A DNA stretch of 25,767 nucleotides, from the NCBI GenBank assembly GCA_050945855.1, contig JBMNTS010000017.1:1-25767 (forward strand), given 5' to 3'. The DNA is from CAYSNP01 sp050945855 (GTDB lineage: Bacteria; Bacillota; Clostridia; Christensenellales; DTU072). Below the pieces are notes generated by a model. The model worked only from the letters and a program-made list of their open reading frames with translations. It ran no database searches and had not been told where the DNA came from. Made by a program: the position numbers and the translations under genes. Shown piece by piece: positions 6,969 through 15,692 of this stretch (its first letter is position 1; the number at the start of each line of letters is the position of its first letter).

Positions 6969-7030
6969 TTTCTGACCGTGCAAAACTGACATACTTTATG
7001 TCTCCTTGCGGCATTAGCAGCAAATTTTGC

Positions 7031-7059
7031 TTGCAAATAATGCTGTTTTTTGAGATAAT
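7031..7059 (+). promoter_or_regulatory. Promoter of nth, with no room for a leader
   Basis: TTGCAA (7031-7036) and GATAAT (7054-7059) are separated by 17 nt. The nth ATG begins at 7066, only 6 nt after the -10 box, so transcription should begin at or next to the start codon. Confidence 0.6.
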
Positions 7060-7065
7060 AGCAAT

Positions 7066-7698
7066 ATGGAGAGCAAAAAAGCCGATTACGTCCTGAGTAA
7101 ATTATCTCTTATGCACCCCGACGCGCGCTGCGAGTTGAATTTCCGCACTCCATTTGAATTACTGGTGGCGGTGATTTTATCCGCGCAATGCACGGACAAG
7201 AGAGTAAACGTAGTGACAAAGGAATTGTTTTCCCGCTTCAACACCCCCCGGGATTTTGCCGCGCTCAGCGAGCAGGAGTTAGGCGAATATATTTACAGCA
7301 CCGGCTTTTATAAAAACAAAGCCAAAAGCATAATAGAGGCATCCCAAGCCCTAATCAGGGAATACGGCGGGGAGGTGCCCCGCAAACTGGAGCAACTGGT
7401 TAAGCTCAAGGGCGTGGGCAGAAAGACGGCAAGCGTTGTGCTTTCGGTAGCCTACGGCATACCCGCAATGCCCGTGGATACCCATGTATTCAGGGTATCA
7501 AAAAGAATTGGGCTTGCCCAAAGCGATACCCCGGACGGTGTGGAAGCGGAGCTGAAAAAGGTTTTTTTTGAGAAGGACTGGATACTCGCGCACCATCTGC
7601 TGATTTTTCACGGCAGATACGTATGTCTTTCCCGCAGCCCCAAATGCGGCGAATGTAAAGTAAACGGCGTATGCGATTACGCCCTAGAAAAATATTAA
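7066..7698 (+). CDS. nth: Endonuclease III
   Basis: This 210-residue DNA glycosylase/AP lyase removes oxidised pyrimidines in base excision repair. The helix-hairpin-helix is LKGVGRKTA with catalytic lysine K120, and the catalytic aspartate is D138 in VDTHV. The [4Fe-4S] site is complete at the C-terminus: C187-x6-C194-x2-C197-x5-C203. Length is normal. No Shine-Dalgarno sequence is seen before the ATG, in keeping with the promoter lying directly upstream. It is followed 12 nt later by nfnA and may drive the whole rightward run. Confidence 0.97.
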   Translation: MESKKADYVLSKLSLMHPDARCELNFRTPFELLVAVILSAQCTDKRVNVVTKELFSRFNTPRDFAALSEQELGEYIYSTGFYKNKAKSIIEASQALIREYGGEVPRKLEQLVKLKGVGRKTASVVLSVAYGIPAMPVDTHVFRVSKRIGLAQSDTPDGVEAELKKVFFEKDWILAHHLLIFHGRYVCLSRSPKCGECKVNGVCDYALEKY

Positions 7699-7710
7699 AG
7701 GAAGCGTGTT

Positions 7711-8550
7711 ATGAACGAGATTTTAAAAAAGACGCAAAAGGCGGAAGCCGTTGTGGAATATGTTATCCACAATCCCGCCGTGGCTGCCAAAGCAAGACCC
7801 GGGCAATTTGTCATTCTGATTATTAAAGAAGGCGGCGAAAGGGTTCCCTTTACCATCACCGATTACGACAGGGAAAAGGGCACAATAACCCTGCTGGTGC
7901 AGACGGTGGGCGAAACCACTCTGGAAATGAGCAAAATGAAAGAGGGCGACAGCCTGTACGCCTTTGTGGGGCCTTTAGGCAACGCCACCGATTTGAGCGA
8001 ATATAATAAAGTCTGCCTGGTAGGCGGCGGCATAGGAGCGGCGGTGGTTTTTCCGCAGGCAAAACTGCTTAAGTCGCAAGGCAAGAGCGTGGACGTGATT
8101 TTGGGCGCGCGGGACAAAAACCTGCTTATGTATGTGGACGAATTTCAGGCGATTGCCGACAACGTTTACTTGGTGACGGATAACGGCACCGCGGGCGAAA
8201 AGGGCTTTGTAACGGATAAGTTGAAGGCACTGATTGATGGCGGCGCGCAATATGACGTGGTGTTCGCGGTGGGTCCCATGATAATGATGAAAGTGGTATC
8301 CGACTTAACCAGAGGCTACAAAATCAAGACTTTGGTATCCATGAATACCATTATGATAGACGGAACGGGCATGTGCGGCGGCTGCAGGGTCACCGTAGGC
8401 GGAAAGAGGCTGTACGCATGCGTGGACGGACCGGAGTTTGACGGTCACGAAGTGGACTATAGCGAAGCCCTTAACAGGCTGACCTTATTCAAAGAACAAG
8501 AAAAAGAAGCCTATTGCAGGCTGACGGGAGAAAAACATGGCAAGAATTGA
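7711..8550 (+). CDS. nfnA: NADH-dependent ferredoxin:NADP+ oxidoreductase, small subunit
   Basis: This 279-residue flavoprotein belongs to the dihydroorotate dehydrogenase electron-transfer/sulfide dehydrogenase subunit family. An FAD-binding barrel comes first (RVPFTI near 44-49), then an NAD-binding Rossmann part (CLVGGGIGAA, 102-111). Near the C-terminus a [2Fe-2S] site has D217, C222, C225 and C237; an Asp ligand in this place is the mark of Nfn-type proteins. With NfnB it should form the complex that couples NADPH, NAD+ and ferredoxin by flavin-based electron bifurcation. It overlaps nfnB by 14 nt, so the subunits are probably made together. An alternative reading is a sulfide dehydrogenase or glutamate-synthase-like pair, but the Asp ligand favours Nfn. 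Confidence 0.9.
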   Translation: MNEILKKTQKAEAVVEYVIHNPAVAAKARPGQFVILIIKEGGERVPFTITDYDREKGTITLLVQTVGETTLEMSKMKEGDSLYAFVGPLGNATDLSEYNKVCLVGGGIGAAVVFPQAKLLKSQGKSVDVILGARDKNLLMYVDEFQAIADNVYLVTDNGTAGEKGFVTDKLKALIDGGAQYDVVFAVGPMIMMKVVSDLTRGYKIKTLVSMNTIMIDGTGMCGGCRVTVGGKRLYACVDGPEFDGHEVDYSEALNRLTLFKEQEKEAYCRLTGEKHGKN

Positions 8551-9910
8551 AAGACAAAAAGTTTTGGAGCAATCGCCTGTCGAGCGTATACATAATTTTA
8601 ACGAGGTTTCGCACGGCTTTGACAACGAAAGGATGCTTAATGAAGCAAGCCGTTGTCTGCTTTGCAAGAATCCCCGTTGCGTTCAAGGATGTCCCGTAAA
8701 CATAAACATTCCCGGCTTTATCGCGCATCTGAAAGAGAACAATCCGGATAAGGCGTACGAAGTAATCACTAAAACCAACTCCTTGCCCGGTATTTGCGGC
8801 AGGGTTTGTCCGCAGGAAGAGCAATGCGAAAAGCTGTGCATTCTCAATAAGACCGGGGCTCCGGTATCCATAGGCGCGCTGGAGAGATATTCCGCCGACC
8901 ATTGCACGACCGCCAAGGTTATTGCTTGCCAAAACAAGGAGGGCGCGGGCAAGAGAGTGGCTATAGTGGGCAGCGGCCCCGCAGGACTGGCTTGCGCGGG
9001 CGACCTTGTAAAATACGGCGTGGAAGTGGTAGTGTATGAGGCGCTGCACGAATTGGGCGGCGTGCTTATATACGGCATACCCGAGTTCAGACTGCCCAAA
9101 AAGCTGGTAGCGCAGGAAATTAAAACGCTTCAGGACAGCGGCGTAAAGTTTTATACCAATTATGTAATCGGCAAGACTCTTTCGATGGATGACCTTTTGG
9201 CGCAGTTTGACGCCGTGTTTGTCGGCAGCGGAGCGGGATTGCCCTCCTTTATGGGTATCCCCGGCGAAAACCTCAAAGGCGTTTACGCGGCTAATGAGTA
9301 TCTGACCAGAGTCAACCTGATGAAGGCATATAAAAAGGACAGCCCCACGCCTATGAGGCCGGCAAGCAAAGTGGCGGTAATGGGCGCGGGCAACGTGGCT
9401 ATGGATGCCGCCAGAACCGCTTTAAGGTTAGGCGCGGAAAAAGTGAGCATAATATATCGCAGAAGCAAGGCGGAAATGCCCGCCCGTCATGAAGAAATCG
9501 AGCACGCCATTGAGGAGGGTGTGGAAATACGCGAGCTTACCGGCGTGAAAGCGATACTGGGCACGGAAAAGGTAGAAGGCTTGAAATGCATTAAAAATAC
9601 GCTGGGAGAGCCGGACGCGAGCGGCAGGCGCAGACCTGTGGAGATGCCCGGCACCGAATACGAATTGGAGGCGGACACGGTTATTATGGCTATAGGCAAT
9701 TCCCCCAATCCGCTGCTTGCCAAGGCGACGCCCGGACTGGAGATTAACAAGTGGGGCGGTCTGGTGATAGACGAGAACACGGAAACCACTATCCCCAACG
9801 TATTTGCCGGAGGGGACGCGGTTACGGGCGCGGCTACGGTTATTTTGGCTATGGGCGCGGGAAAAAAGAGCGCCAAAGCTATTCTTGAGAGGCTGAATGT
9901 ACTTAGATAA
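8537..9910 (+). CDS. nfnB: NADH-dependent ferredoxin:NADP+ oxidoreductase, large subunit
   Basis: The 457-residue protein is of the GltD/NfnB type. It starts with an Fe-S domain holding two cysteine groups: C40, C43, C48, C52 and C87, C91, C97, C101, enough for two [4Fe-4S] clusters. An FAD-binding fold follows (VAIVGSGPAGLA near 142), then an NADPH-binding fold (VAVMGAGNVAMDAA near 276) and the closing FAGGDAVTGAATV. No glutamate synthase large subunit is near, so it more likely serves NfnAB transhydrogenation than GOGAT, moving electrons between NADPH, NADH and reduced ferredoxin in anaerobic metabolism. GGAG lies just upstream of the ATG inside nfnA. Its end overlaps obg by 14 nt. Confidence 0.93.
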   Translation: MARIERQKVLEQSPVERIHNFNEVSHGFDNERMLNEASRCLLCKNPRCVQGCPVNINIPGFIAHLKENNPDKAYEVITKTNSLPGICGRVCPQEEQCEKLCILNKTGAPVSIGALERYSADHCTTAKVIACQNKEGAGKRVAIVGSGPAGLACAGDLVKYGVEVVVYEALHELGGVLIYGIPEFRLPKKLVAQEIKTLQDSGVKFYTNYVIGKTLSMDDLLAQFDAVFVGSGAGLPSFMGIPGENLKGVYAANEYLTRVNLMKAYKKDSPTPMRPASKVAVMGAGNVAMDAARTALRLGAEKVSIIYRRSKAEMPARHEEIEHAIEEGVEIRELTGVKAILGTEKVEGLKCIKNTLGEPDASGRRRPVEMPGTEYELEADTVIMAIGNSPNPLLAKATPGLEINKWGGLVIDENTETTIPNVFAGGDAVTGAATVILAMGAGKKSAKAILERLNVLR

Positions 9911-11153
9911 GGTAAAAATATACTGCAAAGCCGGAGACGGCGGCGACGGAGCGGTAAGTTTCCACAGGGAAAAATATGTAACCAGAGGAGGCCCCGACGG
10001 CGGTGACGGCGGAGGGGGCGGCAGCATTTATTTTGTAGCCGACAAAGGCATGAACAATCTTGCCTCCTTTAAGTACAACCGCTATTTCAGAGCGGAGTCG
10101 GGCGCAAACGGCAGCAAGCAAAATAAAACGGGCAAAAGCGGAAAAGACATTATAATCAAAGTGCCTTTAGGCACAATAATCAGAGACGAAAACAGCGGCG
10201 AAATAATAATTGACCTTACCAGGGAAGGCGAGCCCGTTTTGCTCTTTGCGGGCGGCAGGGGCGGCAGGGGCAACAGCGCCTTTCCCACTCCCGTGCGCAA
10301 AGCGCCCAATTTTGCGGAAAAAGGGGAAAAAACGGTAGAGCGGGCATTGACTCTGGAGCTTAAAACCATAGCGGACGTGGGCCTGGTCGGGTACCCCAAC
10401 GTGGGCAAATCCACTCTGCTTTCTGTAATCAGCGCGGCTAAGCCCGAAATAGCCGATTACCATTTCACTACCCTTACTCCCAATTTGGGAGTGGTGGAAT
10501 ATGATTACAAGACTTTTGTGGTTGCGGATATTCCCGGGCTTATCGAAGGCGCGAGCGAAGGAGTAGGGCTGGGGCATAACTTCTTAAAGCATATAGAACG
10601 CGTCCGATTAATTGTGCATCTTGTGGATATCAGCGGCAGCGAGGGCAGAGACCCCGTCGCCGATTACCATACCATACGCGCCGAACTTTCCAAATACAGC
10701 GAAAAACTTGCAGCGCTGCCCGAGATAGTGGTGGCAAACAAAATAGACCTTTTGCAGGATAAGGAAAACATTAAAAGGCTTGCCGCCGCCTGCGGACAGC
10801 AAGTGATGACGATTTCCGCTATAAGCGCGGACGGTACCAAAGGACTGGTGCAAAAGCTGGTGGGCATGCTGGATACCATCCCCTTGCCCGAACCGCTGGA
10901 ATATAAGCCTTTTGAATACGAAAAAGAAAATATCAACGCCTATCAGGTACACAGGGACGGCAACGTTTTTTATGTGGAGGGCGGATTTGTGGAGCATATC
11001 GCAAGGCGGGTAAATTTCGAGGACCCCCATTCCATGGCGTATTTTCAAAAAGCGCTCAAGGATAAGGGCGTGTTCAAGGAGTTGAAGGAAAAGGGCGCGC
11101 AGAACGGCGATACCATTCACGTGCTGGATATGATTTTTGAATATATGGAGTAA
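9897..11153 (+). CDS. obg: Obg family GTPase
   Basis: The 418-residue GTPase acts in late assembly of the 50S subunit and in stress control. The N-terminal glycine-rich Obg fold (1-158) has the repeated GDGG/GGDGG pattern. The G domain shows G1 GYPNVGKS (165-172), G3 DIPG (211-214) and G4 NKID (281-284). The C-terminal OCT domain covers about 345-418, as in Firmicutes. The start overlaps the end of nfnB by 14 nt with GAGAGG upstream, so translation is probably coupled. The neighbour yhbY is a widespread companion. Confidence 0.97.
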   Translation: MYLDKVKIYCKAGDGGDGAVSFHREKYVTRGGPDGGDGGGGGSIYFVADKGMNNLASFKYNRYFRAESGANGSKQNKTGKSGKDIIIKVPLGTIIRDENSGEIIIDLTREGEPVLLFAGGRGGRGNSAFPTPVRKAPNFAEKGEKTVERALTLELKTIADVGLVGYPNVGKSTLLSVISAAKPEIADYHFTTLTPNLGVVEYDYKTFVVADIPGLIEGASEGVGLGHNFLKHIERVRLIVHLVDISGSEGRDPVADYHTIRAELSKYSEKLAALPEIVVANKIDLLQDKENIKRLAAACGQQVMTISAISADGTKGLVQKLVGMLDTIPLPEPLEYKPFEYEKENINAYQVHRDGNVFYVEGGFVEHIARRVNFEDPHSMAYFQKALKDKGVFKELKEKGAQNGDTIHVLDMIFEYME

Positions 11154-11159
11154 ACTTTT

Positions 11160-11453
11160 ATGTTGGATTCCCGTCAAAAAAGCGCGCTTAAAACTATGGC
11201 GCACCGCGCGCGCCCCACGGTCTATATAGGAAAAAACGGAGCGGTGCCCTCCGTGATTGCGGACGCCGACGCGCAGCTTGAAGCCAGAGAGCTGGTAAAA
11301 TGCTCTGTCCTGCGCTCCTCTCCCATTGAAGCTTTCCAAACCGCGGAGGAATTGGCGATTAAATTAAAAGCGGAAGTAATCAGTTGCCTGGGCAACAAAA
11401 TTGTGCTGTATCGCAGAAGCGGCAAAAAGGGTATAAAGCATATAGAATTCTAA
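11160..11453 (+). CDS. yhbY: YhbY-type CRM-domain RNA-binding protein
   Basis: The 97-residue protein is a single CRS1/YhbY (CRM) domain. It has the basic first helix (SRQKSALKTMAHRARP), the GxxG-like loop in YIGKNGAVP (22-30), and the final KIVLYRRSGK strand. It is thought to bind pre-50S ribosomal particles. It lies 6 nt after obg, the usual arrangement. In many Firmicutes nadD comes next; here radC does. Confidence 0.93.
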   Translation: MLDSRQKSALKTMAHRARPTVYIGKNGAVPSVIADADAQLEARELVKCSVLRSSPIEAFQTAEELAIKLKAEVISCLGNKIVLYRRSGKKGIKHIEF

Positions 11454-11462
11454 AAGGGCTAC

Positions 11463-11491
11463 TTGAAATTTCTTCCATTATATGGTATAAT
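11463..11491 (+). promoter_or_regulatory. Sigma-A-type promoter of radC
   Basis: TTGAAA (11463-11468) and a perfect TATAAT (11486-11491) are 17 nt apart in the short gap after yhbY. The start near 11498 leaves about 48 nt of leader before the chosen radC ATG. It may also drive galU, clpC and hpf. Confidence 0.8.
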
Positions 11492-11545
11492 CTGATTGTA
11501 CATTGAATGCTTGAAAACTTTGGCAATGCGACTTGCGAGGAAAAG

Positions 11546-12253
11546 ATGGCAGAAGGAAGAAGGGAGCGCCTGAGAAGCAGGGTAAGACGAGAGGGTCTGG
11601 ATAGCCTGGAATACCATGAGGTTTTAGAGCTGCTGCTATATCCTTTGATTCCGAGAAAAGACACCAATCAGATTGCCCACAGCTTGATTAAGGAATTCGG
11701 CAGCCTGGATAAGGTTTTGCAGGCGCAACCGCACGAGACAATAAAAACAAAAAATATGACCACGATAGCCAGCGAAATGCTGTCTTATTTTTATAAAATA
11801 AACACTATCGCAAAACGCTCCGCCATAGACCCCAATGTCGGGTTCGCCAGCCTTGCCCTTTGCAGACAGTACGTTTCCACCTTTTTTGCGGATATAAAGA
11901 GCGAGCAGTTGTACGCTTTCACTCTTGACCATAAGTACAGGCTGATTCATCCTTCCTGCGTTGCCACGGGCGGTCTTAACGACGTATATTACAACAAAAA
12001 AAAGGTTATCGAAATCGCGCTCAAAGACAGCGCAAGGTATATTATAATAGCGCACAATCATCTTGACGGACATATTGAGCCCAGCGAGGCGGACATTCTC
12101 TCCACTTACGAATTGTTTAACGCCTTAAAAAACGTGGAATGCGAATTGCTGGACCATCTGATATTGGGCAGTGAGGAAGCGTTAAGTTTCAACGAAAGAG
12201 GATTGATGACGGATATCGCGCGGGCAAAAAGCAAGGCGGAGCTTCTTGCCTGA
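11546..12253 (+). CDS. radC: RadC/JAB-domain protein
   Basis: The 235-residue protein has an N-terminal helix-hairpin-helix-like part (RERLRSRVRREGLDSLEYHEVLELLL...PRKDTN) and a C-terminal JAB/MPN metalloprotease-like domain. The metal motif is H170-x-H172-x10-D183 and is intact. However, the usual HNHPSG is HNHLDG here. The true biochemical role of RadC is not settled; a recombination-linked role has been proposed and disputed. The start is placed at 11546 because GAGGA lies 5 nt upstream and the protein then begins MAEGRRERLR, as relatives do. An ATG at 11507 would add 13 residues without a ribosome site. Confidence 0.9.
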   Translation: MAEGRRERLRSRVRREGLDSLEYHEVLELLLYPLIPRKDTNQIAHSLIKEFGSLDKVLQAQPHETIKTKNMTTIASEMLSYFYKINTIAKRSAIDPNVGFASLALCRQYVSTFFADIKSEQLYAFTLDHKYRLIHPSCVATGGLNDVYYNKKKVIEIALKDSARYIIIAHNHLDGHIEPSEADILSTYELFNALKNVECELLDHLILGSEEALSFNERGLMTDIARAKSKAELLA

Positions 12254-12311
12254 AACCCGGGGCGCACTTATTAAAGGCGCCTGAACACATATAATTAAAA
12301 GCGAGGGAAAA

Positions 12312-13181
12312 ATGATAAAAAAAGCGGTTATTTTAGCGGCGGGATACGGCACAAGGTTTTTGCCCGCGACCAAGGCAATCTGTAAGGAAATGTTTCCCGT
12401 TGTGGATAAGCCGGCTATTAGCTATGTGGTTGACGAGTGCATAGACAGCGGCATAAATGAGATTCTGATTATTTTGGGTAGGGGAAAAGAGAGCATTACC
12501 GAGTATTTCGGCAAAAATATCGAACTGGAGCAAGCCTTAAAGAACGCGGGCAAATATCAGGAGCTTAACCTGATTAAGCCTTGTCAGGCGAAAATATTTT
12601 ATACCGTGCAGGAAAGCATGCAGGGCACGGCAAAAGCGGTGGGTTGCGCGGAGGCGTTTTGCGCTGGCGAGCCCTTCGCGCTGTTGTTCCCCGACGATAT
12701 TATGGTAAGCGATACGCCGGTAACCGCCCAATTAGCCCGCGCATACGAAACTACCCATTGCGCCGTTGTGGGCGTGCAGGCGATAGAAAGGGCGGCGGCG
12801 GTAAAATACGGCGTTATAAAAGAGGGTATCAAAAAAGGTAGATTTACCCAAATATTGGATATATTAGAAAAGCCGGATATCAGCGAGGTAGAGCAGGCTT
12901 ATCCGCTTACCAGCTTAGGCAGATTTATTCTTCCTCCCGGGGTTTTTGATTTTATAGAGCAGACCAAGCCCAGCCCGTCCGGCGAATACTACCTGCCCGA
13001 CACCATAAAGCTTATGGCAAAAAGCGTGGGTGCTTACGCCTACGAGTTCGAGGGAGTGCGCTACGATACGGGGGACAAATTAGGCTATATCAAATGCAAT
13101 ATCGAGCTTGCCCTGCGCAAGCAGGATTTAGGCAAGCCTTTGGCAAAATATCTTAAGGAATTGGTAGAAAGCAATACCTGA
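12312..13181 (+). CDS. galU: UTP--glucose-1-phosphate uridylyltransferase
   Basis: The 289-residue enzyme makes UDP-glucose from UTP and glucose-1-phosphate, a precursor for cell-wall glycans and glycolipids. The nucleotide-binding start is KKAVILAAGYGTRFLPATKA, followed by KEMFPVVDKP. QGTAKAV, LLFPDDI and the sugar-site region GRFILPPGVFD and GEYYLPDTI are all present. Length is normal. The 58-nt gap after radC holds a GGCGC/GCGCC hairpin without a T-run, so probably no stop. It is 14 nt from clpC. The pgi gene further right supplies connected sugar phosphates. Confidence 0.96.
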   Translation: MIKKAVILAAGYGTRFLPATKAICKEMFPVVDKPAISYVVDECIDSGINEILIILGRGKESITEYFGKNIELEQALKNAGKYQELNLIKPCQAKIFYTVQESMQGTAKAVGCAEAFCAGEPFALLFPDDIMVSDTPVTAQLARAYETTHCAVVGVQAIERAAAVKYGVIKEGIKKGRFTQILDILEKPDISEVEQAYPLTSLGRFILPPGVFDFIEQTKPSPSGEYYLPDTIKLMAKSVGAYAYEFEGVRYDTGDKLGYIKCNIELALRKQDLGKPLAKYLKELVESNT

Positions 13182-13195
13182 AAAGAGGCGGTAAA

Positions 13196-15688
13196 ATGTT
13201 AGGATTTACGATAGATGTTCAAAAAGTAATGGAAATCGCCACCTCGATAGCGGAGATTTCCGGAGGGACCTTAGGCACCGAGCATATACTGTTCGGATTG
13301 TGCGAGGTAAAGGACAGTTACGCTTCCGAAATATTAAAACGGCTGGGAGTAACGGGAGACGTGGTAGGCAAATATATTAAAAAGAGCCTGATTCCCTCTT
13401 TGGTGGTAATCAACAGCGCGGCAAAGCGCACGCTGGAGCGGGCAAGGGTGTTCGCGGATAAATATTCGGACGACCTTGCGGATACCCACCATATCCTTCT
13501 TGCCATAGTGTACGACCAGAACAGCGCGGGAGCAAAAATTCTGGCGCAATACAAAATTGATTTCAACACGATAAAAGACATACTGGACTCCATGAGCGCA
13601 AACGGCATAAAGCCGCAGGACCCCATAGCCCGTATAAACGAAATGTTCAGGAATATGGAGCAAATGATTTTCCGCGCCGAGCCGGACAATCAGGAGAACA
13701 CCGCGGAGCCCGTTTCCGCGGGCATTAAAAAGGACAATCCCGCTCTGGATAAATTCGGCATAGACCTTACCGAACAAGCGAGGATGGGCAGGCTGGACCC
13801 CGTGATCGGCAGAAGCAAGGAAGTGGAGCGCATTATTCAGATACTATCCCGCCGCACAAAAAACAATCCCGTTCTGATAGGCGAGCCCGGCGTGGGCAAA
13901 ACCGCCGTAGTGGAAGGGCTTGCGCAGGCGATAGTATCCAACGACGTGCCGGAAACGCTTAAAGGGAAAAGGATTTTTTCTCTGGACGTATCGGCCATGG
14001 TTGCGGGCACCCGATACAGAGGGGATTTCGAGGAGAGGTTTAAAAACGCCCTCCAGGTAATCAAAGAGCAGAATTATATATTGTTCATTGACGAAATGCA
14101 TATGATTATGGGCGCGGGCGACTCCGAGGGCGGCAGTATGAACGCGGGCAATATTCTCAAGCCCATGCTTGCGCGGGGCGAATTGCACACCATAGGCGCC
14201 ACCACGATAGACGAATACCGCAAGCATATCGAAAAGGACGCCGCGCTGGAGCGCAGGCTTGCGCCTATTATGGTAGACCCTCCGGGAGTGGAGGATACCA
14301 TTAAGATATTGCAGGGTCTGCGCGAGAGGTACGAAATTCACCATAAGGTAAAAATCACGGATGAGGCGATAGAGGCGGCGGCAAAGCTGTCCGACCGGTA
14401 TATTTCGGACAGGTATCTGCCGGATAAGGCGATAGATTTAATAGACGAAGCAAGCAGCAAAGTCCGCATCAAAAACCTTATTGTCCCCGCGGACATAAAA
14501 GAAATCGAGGAAAAGCTGCACGCCACCGTAAACTCCATCAATCAGGCGGTAAAAAAGGAAGAATATGAAAAGGCCGCCAAATTGAAGAAGGAACAGGAAG
14601 AGTTGGAAAAGCAGCTTATTGAAGTGCGCCAGAAATGGGGGCTTAAAAAGAGTGACGAGGAACTTTCCATAGGAGAAGCGGAGATAGCGAGTATCGTAAG
14701 CGAATGGACGCATATACCCGTGGCAAGTCTGACCGAGGAAGAGAGCCAGCGGCTTATGCGCCTGGAGGAAACGCTGGAAAGACGGGTTATCGGACAGGAA
14801 GAAGCGGTCAAGGCGGTAGCCAAGGCGGTTAAGCGCGCAAGGGCAGGGCTTAAAGACCCCAAACGCCCCATAGGCTCCTTTATATTCTTAGGGCCTACCG
14901 GCGTAGGTAAAACCGAACTTACCAAAGCGCTAGCGGAAGGCATTTTCGGAGACGAGAGTCTGCTTATCCGCATCGATATGAGCGAATATATGGAAAAAGC
15001 CAACGTAAGCAAGCTGATTGGCGCGCCTCCCGGATATATCGGGCATGACGAGGGCGGTCAGCTTACCGAAAAAGTAAGGCGCAAGCCGTACTCTGTAATA
15101 TTGTTTGACGAAATCGAAAAGGCAAACCCCGACGTATTTAATATACTGCTTCAGCTTTTGGATGACGGCAGGCTTACGGACAGCCACGGCAGAGTGGTGT
15201 CTTTCAAAAACACTATAGTTATTATGACTTCCAATATCGGCGCGGGCGATATATCCAAAATGAAAAGAGTAGGTTTTTCGGCGGGAGAGGAGGAAGAAAC
15301 TTATGAAGAAATGAAACTTAAGATGTTGGACGCGCTCAAAAAGACGATGCGTCCGGAGTTTATCAACCGTATTGACGACATAATCATTTTCCGCAGACTG
15401 GAGCAGGACACCTTATACAAAATCGCCGACCTGCAGGTGGCCGAGCTGCAAAAAAGGCTGTCGGACAAGGATATTAAGATAAGCCTGAGCGCGGAAGCCA
15501 GAAATTACGTTGTGGAAAAAGGCAGCGATTTAACTTACGGCGCGCGACCGCTTAAACGTGCTATGCAGAAACTTATCGAGGACAGGCTGAGCGAAAAAAT
15601 AATACAAAAAGAATTAAAGGAGGGCGACAGCGTAACGGTAGAAATCGAGAACGACGAATTGGCATTCAAAATAAACAGGGAGGGTTAG
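13196..15688 (+). CDS. clpC: ATP-dependent Clp protease ATPase subunit ClpC
   Basis: The 830-residue AAA+ unfoldase feeds proteins to ClpP. It has an N-terminal double Clp_N repeat (about 1-145), the D1 ATPase with Walker A GEPGVGKT (about 229-236) and Walker B-like FIDEMHMIMGAG, and a UVR/coiled-coil middle domain (about 445-485). The D2 ATPase follows with GPTGVGKT (about 566-573) and LTYGARPLKRAM near the C-terminus. The UVR-type middle domain separates ClpC from ClpA and ClpB. The usual ctsR-mcsA-mcsB genes do not precede it, and no CtsR-type heptad repeat was seen in the 14-nt gap after galU. Regulation thus differs from the Bacillus pattern. Confidence 0.97.
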   Translation: MLGFTIDVQKVMEIATSIAEISGGTLGTEHILFGLCEVKDSYASEILKRLGVTGDVVGKYIKKSLIPSLVVINSAAKRTLERARVFADKYSDDLADTHHILLAIVYDQNSAGAKILAQYKIDFNTIKDILDSMSANGIKPQDPIARINEMFRNMEQMIFRAEPDNQENTAEPVSAGIKKDNPALDKFGIDLTEQARMGRLDPVIGRSKEVERIIQILSRRTKNNPVLIGEPGVGKTAVVEGLAQAIVSNDVPETLKGKRIFSLDVSAMVAGTRYRGDFEERFKNALQVIKEQNYILFIDEMHMIMGAGDSEGGSMNAGNILKPMLARGELHTIGATTIDEYRKHIEKDAALERRLAPIMVDPPGVEDTIKILQGLRERYEIHHKVKITDEAIEAAAKLSDRYISDRYLPDKAIDLIDEASSKVRIKNLIVPADIKEIEEKLHATVNSINQAVKKEEYEKAAKLKKEQEELEKQLIEVRQKWGLKKSDEELSIGEAEIASIVSEWTHIPVASLTEEESQRLMRLEETLERRVIGQEEAVKAVAKAVKRARAGLKDPKRPIGSFIFLGPTGVGKTELTKALAEGIFGDESLLIRIDMSEYMEKANVSKLIGAPPGYIGHDEGGQLTEKVRRKPYSVILFDEIEKANPDVFNILLQLLDDGRLTDSHGRVVSFKNTIVIMTSNIGAGDISKMKRVGFSAGEEEETYEEMKLKMLDALKKTMRPEFINRIDDIIIFRRLEQDTLYKIADLQVAELQKRLSDKDIKISLSAEARNYVVEKGSDLTYGARPLKRAMQKLIEDRLSEKIIQKELKEGDSVTVEIENDELAFKINREG

Positions 15689-15692
15689 ACAT

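Noticed and set aside
9428..10027. Long minus-strand frames opposite nfnB/obg (and similar ones opposite pnp, clpC, galU)
   Set aside because: They lie wholly opposite strongly supported genes and their translations show biased, non-domain composition. They are shadows of the real reading frames.
11507..11545. Earlier ATG for radC
   Set aside because: It would lie only about 9 nt from the predicted transcription start, has no ribosome site and adds residues not seen in relatives. ATG at 11546 has GAGGA at a proper distance.
12255..12285. GGCGC/GCGCC hairpin between radC and galU as a terminator
   Set aside because: No T-run follows and the loop is long; transcription probably continues.
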